A stretch of DNA of 37,673 nucleotides, from the NCBI GenBank assembly GCA_965120355.1, contig CBCPMX010000053.1, forward strand, positions 1-37,673, written 5' to 3'. Within the stretch, counting starts at the first letter, position 1. Each line of letters opens with the position of its first letter. The notes below the pieces were generated by a model. It saw only the letters and a list, made by a program, of their open reading frames with translations, ran no database searches and was not told the DNA's origin. This document shows positions 32,357 to 37,673 of the stretch, one piece after another. The position numbers and the translations under genes were made by a program. The stretch is from CBCPMX01 sp965120355. Lineage in GTDB: Bacteria; Bacillota; Clostridia; Oscillospirales; Oscillospiraceae.

Positions 32357-34231
32357 TCAGGCACTTTCCGTATAATACTGGGCCTGGGCATGCCAGAGGG
32401 CGTAGTACAGGCCGCCTTCGTCGGTCACAAGAGACTCGTGGGTGCCCTGCTGAACCACTTTGCCGCTGTCAAACACCGCGATTTCATCGCAGAACTTGCA
32501 GGAAGAAAGCCGGTGGCTGATATAGATGGCGGTCTTGTCGCCGGCAATTTCGTTGAACTTGCTGTAGATCTCCGCTTCTGCAATGGGATCGAGGGCGGCG
32601 GTGGGTTCGTCGAGAATGATGAACGGCGCGTCCTTGTACAGCGCCCGGGCAATGGCGATTTTTTGGGTCTCACCGCCGGAGACTTCCACGCCCTCCAAGT
32701 CCAGATCTTTGTACAAATAGGTGTCCAAGCCGTGGGGCATGTGTTCCAGACGGGTGTCAAAGCTGGCTTTTTTCAGGCAGTCCCAGGCCAAATCCCGGTC
32801 GTATGCGGCGCTGCCGGCCACATTTTCGCCCAGGGGCAGGGCCAGGAGCTTAAAGTCCTGGAAGACTACGGAGAAAATTTGAATATAGTCGTCATAGCGG
32901 TACTTGCGGATGTCGATGCCGTTGAGGAGGATCTGCCCCTCGGTGGGGTCGTAGAGGCGGCAAAGGAGCTTGATGAATGTGGTTTTGCCGCCGCCGTTGA
33001 GGCCCACGACAGCCAGGCGGCTGCCAATGCGGAACTTCATATTCACGTGCCGCAGGGCCCACTGATCTGAGCCGGGATACCGGAAGGACACATCCCGGAA
33101 CTCCACCGCGTACTGACGGTCGGCGCGCTTTTCGGTGGTCAGGCTGCCTTGGTACATCTTGTTGGGAATGTCCAGAAATTCAAAGGTGGTCTGGAGGAAG
33201 GCGCCGTTGGAGCGCATCAGGCCCAGATTCTTCAGCAAATCCGAGATGCCCAGCAGCAAATTGGTGATGGCCCCCACATACTGGGTCACCGAGCCCACGC
33301 CAAAGGCGCCGCACCAGGCCTTCAGGCACACGAACAGGTATACCGCGCCGGTCAGAACCGCGGAAATGCCATTGGAGACCCCAGCCCACAGGCCCATGGG
33401 CCCCTTGGCCGTTTTGGCAATGGGCGAGCCCGGTTCAAAGAAGTTGCTTTTGGCCATGTAGACGTTACAGACCCGGTCCTGCTGTTCGTACATTCTAAGG
33501 TCAGGGGCGCGCTTGGCCTCGGTGCTGATCTTGCCGTAGAAGTTGAAGAAGCGGTTGCCTTGGGTGGCGCTGGAGGCATAGCGGGTCCAGTACCTGGCGC
33601 CCCGGTTGGCGCTGCCGGCGGAGGCAAACGCAATGACCAGCAGCAGGGCAAAGATTCCGGCGGCAAAGAGGGGATTGTTCAAAACCGCCAGGGCGCTGTC
33701 CTGGGGAACCTGGGCTGTGAACAGGCTGACCGCCAGGGCGACGCCGCCCAGCAGCCGCATGACTGCGGTGATCAGATCTTCATACAGCCAAAGCGCTCTG
33801 GCAATGCCCCAGCCGGACCAACGGTTATTCTGCTCAATTTGGGAGTAGAGATCCAGCACCGCCTGCCGGTCCACGTCGGCATAGTCCAGGTTCATCATCT
33901 TTTCCATATAGATCCGGCTGCTGAGCTGCTGAAGATTGTCCGTCTCGTATGCGGCCCAGCGGGCCAGCGCGCCGCTCAGCAGGGTCAGAGCCGCGCCGCT
34001 GGCCAGAAGAATCACAACCCAGCGCACCAGCGCCTCCGGATCCCGCCCGCCGGACAGCTCGTTGAGCAGCTGGGCGGACAGCCAAATCGTCACGTAGGGG
34101 CTCAGGGCCGCGGCGGCGCTGTGGAGCAGCTTGGCGGCAAAATATTCGGGGCAGAGCTTTCGCAGGATGTTCCAGGCCCGCAAATTCAGTTTCCAGCTCT
34201 GGGCATAGGACAGGGATTTTTCATTGGACAT
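32357..34231 (-). CDS. ABC exporter half-transporter, second gene of the pair
   Basis: This 624-residue protein has membrane helices in about residues 35-330 and a C-terminal ATPase domain. Walker A is GLNGGGKTT, the signature VSGGETQKIAIARAL, Walker B FIILDEPTAALD with catalytic Glu, and the switch His is in ISHRLSS. It belongs to the NHLP/lantibiotic-type exporters with a GLNGxGKTT loop. I prefer the ATG at 34231, nine bases after AAGGAG; the ATG at 34240 abuts the SD. It overlaps the upstream exporter gene by 11 bases and is probably its heterodimer partner, here with both ATP sites intact. Adjacent to a LytTR two-component system, a role in exporting or resisting peptides is likely but inferred. 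Confidence 0.9.
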   Translation of the reverse strand: MSNEKSLSYAQSWKLNLRAWNILRKLCPEYFAAKLLHSAAAALSPYVTIWLSAQLLNELSGGRDPEALVRWVVILLASGAALTLLSGALARWAAYETDNLQQLSSRIYMEKMMNLDYADVDRQAVLDLYSQIEQNNRWSGWGIARALWLYEDLITAVMRLLGGVALAVSLFTAQVPQDSALAVLNNPLFAAGIFALLLVIAFASAGSANRGARYWTRYASSATQGNRFFNFYGKISTEAKRAPDLRMYEQQDRVCNVYMAKSNFFEPGSPIAKTAKGPMGLWAGVSNGISAVLTGAVYLFVCLKAWCGAFGVGSVTQYVGAITNLLLGISDLLKNLGLMRSNGAFLQTTFEFLDIPNKMYQGSLTTEKRADRQYAVEFRDVSFRYPGSDQWALRHVNMKFRIGSRLAVVGLNGGGKTTFIKLLCRLYDPTEGQILLNGIDIRKYRYDDYIQIFSVVFQDFKLLALPLGENVAGSAAYDRDLAWDCLKKASFDTRLEHMPHGLDTYLYKDLDLEGVEVSGGETQKIAIARALYKDAPFIILDEPTAALDPIAEAEIYSKFNEIAGDKTAIYISHRLSSCKFCDEIAVFDSGKVVQQGTHESLVTDEGGLYYALWHAQAQYYTESA

Positions 34232-36044
34232 GGTGGACATCTCCTTCCTGGTAGTACTGGCTCTGGACTTCAAACAGCCTGGCATAGCCGCCGCCCAGGG
34301 CCAAGAGTGACTCGTGGGTACCTTCTTCGGCGATGCGGCCCCCGTCTACAAAGAGGATGCGGTCGCAGAAACGGGTGGAGGCCAGCCGGTGGGAGATGAA
34401 CAGGGAGGTCCTGCCGGCGGTCATTTCGTTGTATTTCAGATAGATGTCGTTTTCGGCGATGGGGTCCAGGGCAGCGGTGGGTTCGTCCAGAGCCAGGATC
34501 GCCCCATCTTTGTACAACGCCCGGGCCAGCATCAACCGCTGGGTCTGGCCGCCGGACAGCTCGATGCCGTCCTCCCAGACCTGCCGGCCGATGTGGGTCT
34601 GCAGGCCGTTGGGCAACTTGCGGATGGTTTCGGTCAGGCCGGCCTGCTCCAGGCAGGTCCAGACCCGCTGCTCGTCAATGCCGTCCACCTGCTGGGCCAC
34701 ATTTTCGGCCACGGTGGCGTCCAGTACGGAAAAGTCCTGAAACACTGCGGAAAACAGGCGGTAATAGTCCTTCCGGTTGTACTGCCGGATGTCCTGACCG
34801 TTGAGCAGCACCCGGCCCTCCGTCGGGTCGAGAAAGCCGCACAGCAGCTTCACCAGGGTGGTTTTGCCTGCGCCGTTGAGGCCCACAATGGCCAGGTTTT
34901 CGCCCGGATGGATGGTCAGATCGATGTGTCTGAGCGTATCCGCCTCGGCCTCGGGGTAGCGGAAGGAGACGTCCTCCAGCCGCAGCTCGTAGGGGGTTTG
35001 CAGATCCTTTTCCAGCGGCGCGCCGTCTTCAAATCGGAAAGGCTCCGGCCACTCAAGGAATTCCCGCACCGTGGAAATGTCCAGGCTCTGCTGATAGAGG
35101 GTGCTGAACTGCTCCAGAATGCCGGTGATCCAGGTGGAGAAGCCGCTGACGGCGCTGAAATACAGCAGGAATTCCGATGCCCGCAGCCCGTCGTGGAGGG
35201 TCAGCCAGATCAGGTATCCATAGGCTACGCCGTTGCGCGCCAGCGCCAGCACCAGGTCCACCACACTGCTCCAAATGTAGACCGACTCCCGCTTGCGCAA
35301 AAACGCCTGATACAGCCGCAAGGTCTTGTTCCAGACCTCGTCAAGCCACCCGCGCAGGCCAAAGATCCGAATGTCCTTGGCGTAGCTCCGGTCCAGGCCC
35401 GTGCTGCGCAGATAGCCCAGCTGCTTGTCATAGGCAGCCTGCTCCTCCCGGTGGCGGTAGCCCCATTGCTGGATACGCTTGTTGATAAAGTAGCCGGCGG
35501 CGGCAGTCACGCACACTACCACCATCAAAAGCGGGTGCAGGCCCGACAGCAGCGCCAGATAGACCACGAAGCCCAGGAAATTGGTGAGAATTGCCGTCCA
35601 GGTGGTCCAGACAGCCTCGGTGGCTTTTTGGTTGGAGTTGGTAGCATCCCGTGCTTTCTCTTCCATATTTAAAAATCTGGTGTCCAGGAGATTGGCATAG
35701 GAAGTTCCGGCCTTTTTGCTGTTAATCATGGCCATAATTTTGGTGCGGACTGAAATTCTGCCAAAGAGGGTATTTTCATTCAGATATGCCTTCAGGCCAG
35801 ACAGAAGCAGTATGACGCCGCTGAAGGCCAGAATCGTCCGCACCAGCTGGCCCAAGGGGGCTGCGGTCTCCACCCGGTCCAAAATTGCCGGGGCGATCAA
35901 CAGCTCCGCCACGGTTTGGCCGGCGGTGACCACCGCCAGAGCCAGGCACAGCAGCGGCACACTTTTGGTGTGCGGCCACGCGGTCCTGAGCATAAATCCG
36001 GTGTTCTGCCACATGGAATAGGTTCGGTTTTGTTTGGATTGCAT
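34221..36044 (-). CDS. ABC exporter half-transporter, first gene of the pair
   Basis: This 607-residue protein has an N-terminal membrane domain (about 25-320; PLLCLALAVVTAGQTVAELLI is the first helix) and an ATPase domain with GLNGAGKTT, LSGGQTQRLMLARAL, LALDEPTAALD and ISHRLAS, all intact. ATG at 36044 with GAGGTGA. It heads the two-gene operon that ends at the 32307-32345 terminator. Upstream lies a pair of 13-bp direct repeats (36099-36132) that would suit the LytTR regulator encoded nearby on the same strand. The cargo is unknown, and no precursor peptide gene was seen. Confidence 0.9.
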   Translation of the reverse strand: MQSKQNRTYSMWQNTGFMLRTAWPHTKSVPLLCLALAVVTAGQTVAELLIAPAILDRVETAAPLGQLVRTILAFSGVILLLSGLKAYLNENTLFGRISVRTKIMAMINSKKAGTSYANLLDTRFLNMEEKARDATNSNQKATEAVWTTWTAILTNFLGFVVYLALLSGLHPLLMVVVCVTAAAGYFINKRIQQWGYRHREEQAAYDKQLGYLRSTGLDRSYAKDIRIFGLRGWLDEVWNKTLRLYQAFLRKRESVYIWSSVVDLVLALARNGVAYGYLIWLTLHDGLRASEFLLYFSAVSGFSTWITGILEQFSTLYQQSLDISTVREFLEWPEPFRFEDGAPLEKDLQTPYELRLEDVSFRYPEAEADTLRHIDLTIHPGENLAIVGLNGAGKTTLVKLLCGFLDPTEGRVLLNGQDIRQYNRKDYYRLFSAVFQDFSVLDATVAENVAQQVDGIDEQRVWTCLEQAGLTETIRKLPNGLQTHIGRQVWEDGIELSGGQTQRLMLARALYKDGAILALDEPTAALDPIAENDIYLKYNEMTAGRTSLFISHRLASTRFCDRILFVDGGRIAEEGTHESLLALGGGYARLFEVQSQYYQEGDVHHVQ

Positions 36045-36098
36045 ATCGGTTCACCTCGTGGCTGTATGATAACACAAAAATTCGCCCCCTGCGCAATT

Positions 36099-36132
36099 GG
36101 GGGACGAATTGTCGTTTTTGGGGGATGAATTG
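36099..36132 (-). promoter_or_regulatory. Direct repeats with 21-bp period, probable LytTR regulator site
   Basis: GGGGGACGAATTG (36099-36111) and GGGGGATGAATTG (36120-36132) differ at one base and start exactly 21 bases apart. Two direct repeats two helix turns apart are the known layout for AgrA-type LytTR domains. The site lies 55-90 bases upstream of the exporter ATG. Confidence 0.65.
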
Positions 36133-36178
36133 CACAACACAGAACTTTTTCCGGGAACCGGCGCATTCTGGTCAGGTC

Positions 36179-36860
36179 TCACGTCTGGGGCAGCAGGATT
36201 TCAGTGGTGAACGCGCCGTCCTCACTGTTGCGGCTCAGATAACCGCCCAACCGCTCGACAATCTGATCGATGCGGATCAGGCCAAAGCCATGGCCTTCGC
36301 CTTTGGAGGTCTTGAACAGGCTGCCCACTTTTTCCAGCTTTTTTCCGGCTTTTCCAGCTTTTTCCGGCGGTGAAATTGGTAAAGGAGATGTACAGCTGGG
36401 TGCCTTTCATGTCCATGTAGACCCGGATCATCCTCGCCTCTTCCGGCAGGGCCATGCTGGCCTCCATGGCGTTGTCGAACAAATTGCCCAGAATGACGCA
36501 CAGATCCAGCTCCGACATGTTCAGCTTTACGGGAATATGGGCGTCCACATGGACGGTGATGTGTTTGGCGCGGGCCAGAGAGATTTTGCTGTTTAAAATC
36601 GCGTCGGCCATGGCGTTGCCGGTCTTGATCACCGTGTCCACTGTGTTCAGGTCCGTGTCCAGTTTATCCAGGTATCTCTTGAGGCCGTCCAAATCCCCGT
36701 TGGCAGCCAGAACCTTCATGAGCTGAATGTGATTCCGGTAGTCGTGCCGCCAGCCGCGGATCTGGCGGTACATATTTTCCACCTCCTGATAGTGGGTGTC
36801 AATCAGCTCCCGCTGATAAGCGGCAATGCGCTTGTCGATCTGTTTTGCAAAGAGGGACAT
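36179..36860 (-). pseudogene. GHKL sensor histidine kinase without membrane domain, frameshifted by a tandem duplication
   Basis: The gene encodes a cytoplasmic kinase of the AgrC/ComD-like (HPK10) class: WRHDYRNHIQ holds the phospho-accepting His39, and LCVILGNLFDNAMEA is the N-box. No membrane helices are present. After FTNFTAG the frame is lost, and the current product ends in unrelated residues at 36222. The missing part, KVGSLFKTSKGEGHGFGL and following, with the G-box, is intact in the next frame up to a TGA at 36179. The cause is visible: a 20-base unit (36330-36349) is directly repeated as 19 bases (36350-36368). Removing one 19-base copy restores a full kinase of about 220 residues. 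ATG at 36860 with AAGGAG. It lies 36 bases after the LytTR regulator gene. Confidence 0.85.
36330..36368 (+). repeat. 19-20 bp tandem duplication inside the kinase gene
   Basis: Two adjacent copies, 36330-36349 (20 bases) and 36350-36368 (19 bases), of a unit starting TTTTCCAGC and ending TTCCGGC, differing only by one T in a T-run. This is a typical slipped-strand product and shifts the kinase reading frame. Confidence 0.85.
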
Positions 36861-36896
36861 GGGCAGTCTCCTTCCTCCGGCGGGTCCGGTCACCGG

Positions 36897-37595
36897 TCAT
36901 GTATGGGCGATGATGGCCCGGTTGAGCGGTTCATACGCGCCTCGGGGCAGGGGCAGTGCCGTGCCGTCGGACAGGATCACCTGAGACTTGGCAACCCGCT
37001 GGATGCAGCGCAGATTGACAATCATGGCCCGTCCTACACGGCAAAACCGCTCGTCCAGGAGTTCTTCAAATTCGTGCAGGGGGCGCTTGACGGTGTAGTC
37101 CTGCTTGCTATGGACAGTTACATAGTTCTGGTGCACGTCCAAATACCGGATCTCATACAACGGGATACGCACCAGTTCCCCGGATAGCTCCAAGTTCAGA
37201 CATCGCTCGTTCTGCCGCCGCTTTTCCAGTGCGCGATCCAGCACGGAACAAAGCTTTTCCCGGTTGACCGGCTTCATGAGATAGTGGAGCGCCGCCACGT
37301 CATAGCCGTCTGCAATATAATCCGAGTAGCCGGTGATAAAGACAATCTGCACCGCTTCATTGTCCCGCCGGACCTGCTTTGCCATGGTGACGCCGTCCAT
37401 GGCGCCCATTTCCACATCCAGCAGCAGAATGTCATAGTCCTTGTCCTCGGCATAGTGAAACAGGAACCTCTCCGCCGAGGCATAGATTTCCGACTGAATC
37501 TGCACCTGCCGCGATTTTGCCCAGTCCTCCAGGATGGCGCGTACAAAACCGGAATCCTGGGGACTGTCGTCGCAGATGGCCACCCGATATGCCAT
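36897..37595 (-). CDS. LytTR-family response regulator
   Basis: The 232-residue protein has a receiver domain (1-120) with acidic pocket CDDSP, phospho-accepting Asp60 in LLLDVEMG and the conserved Lys in MKPVNREKL. A LytTR DNA-binding domain follows (about 140-230: IRYLDVHQNYVTVHS, FCRVGRAMIVNLRCIQRV). Such regulators (AgrA, VirR, ComE) act with HPK10 kinases in peptide sensing and bacteriocin control. The ATG at 37595 has GGAGGT seven bases upstream. The predicted start of transcription from the promoter at 37629-37658 lies so close that longer starts would lack a leader. The kinase gene follows directly, and the exporter operon further on. Confidence 0.93.
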   Translation of the reverse strand: MAYRVAICDDSPQDSGFVRAILEDWAKSRQVQIQSEIYASAERFLFHYAEDKDYDILLLDVEMGAMDGVTMAKQVRRDNEAVQIVFITGYSDYIADGYDVAALHYLMKPVNREKLCSVLDRALEKRRQNERCLNLELSGELVRIPLYEIRYLDVHQNYVTVHSKQDYTVKRPLHEFEELLDERFCRVGRAMIVNLRCIQRVAKSQVILSDGTALPLPRGAYEPLNRAIIAHT

Positions 37596-37628
37596 ACACT
37601 GTACCTCCAACTCAATCATTGCCTCCTT

Positions 37629-37658
37629 ATTATATATTTTCGCAAATTGCAATAACAA
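37629..37658 (-). promoter_or_regulatory. Promoter of the LytTR regulator-kinase unit
   Basis: Minus-strand TTGTTA (37653-37658) and perfect TATAAT (37629-37634) with an 18-base spacer, at the right edge of the window. Confidence 0.65.
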
Positions 37659-37673
37659 GTTGAACACTTCCGA

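Noticed and set aside
33149..35672. Long plus-strand frames (416 and 452 codons) opposite the second exporter pair
   Set aside because: Gly/Gln/Ala/His-rich mirror translations of ABC transporter genes with no start signal.
1..37673. CRISPR arrays, tRNA/rRNA genes, transposases, integrases or phage genes
   Set aside because: No regularly spaced repeats, cloverleaf genes or mobile-element proteins were found on either strand by reading the sequence.

Overview
The window looks like a chromosomal segment of a moderately GC-rich anaerobic Firmicute of class Clostridia, most likely a gut Oscillospiraceae relative (Flavonifractor/Lawsonibacter/Oscillibacter type). The clues are strong GGAGG-type ribosome binding sites, several TTG starts, a clostridial Rex repressor, a PdaA-like spore-cortex deacetylase, a tiny Cys/Gly-rich protein, lipoprotein solute-binding proteins with acidic Ser/Glu linkers, and Fe-S flavoenzymes of the BaiCD/enoate reductase type. 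The genus is inference only.

Layout. 1-6.5 kb is core metabolism: a hotdog thioesterase and mobA (minus), gap (plus), an unusual highly folded non-coding stretch, a pyruvate kinase gene broken by two frameshifts (plus), then a rex / SLH-like exported protein / Cys-rich micro-protein group (minus). 6.6-10.5 kb carries pdaA, a secreted protein of unknown function and an SDR oxidoreductase. 10.5-15.7 kb is a tight operon: MarR regulator, two ABC half-transporters forming a heterodimeric exporter with one degenerate ATP site, and a FabG-like SDR, with a clear promoter plus palindromic operator in front and a strong terminator behind.

15.8-32.2 kb is the most interesting part. It is an accessory redox cluster with three paralogous lipoprotein solute-binding proteins (no permease or ATPase partner is visible), three paralogous flavodoxin-like proteins of 265-285 residues, two large Old-Yellow-Enzyme/4Fe-4S/FAD reductases whose usual active-site histidines are replaced, two AraC-family regulators, and an orphan Gly/Pro-linker protein. 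The parts recur as partial modules (flavodoxin1/OYE1/SBP1; SBP2-AraC2-flavodoxin2; flavodoxin3-SBP3-OYE2). Several upstream regions share a TGCACAA-type motif next to poor -35 boxes, which suggests one AraC-controlled regulon. My reading is a system that senses or captures small molecules at the surface and reduces them in the cytoplasm with flavin electron carriers; substrate and biochemistry are not known from sequence.

32.3-37.6 kb is a signalling/export locus on the minus strand: a LytTR response regulator, a membrane-less GHKL histidine kinase that is frameshifted by a 19-20 bp tandem duplication, and two ABC half-exporters. A 13-bp direct repeat with 21-bp periodicity upstream of the exporters fits a LytTR binding site. 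No tRNA, rRNA, CRISPR array, transposase or phage gene was seen.
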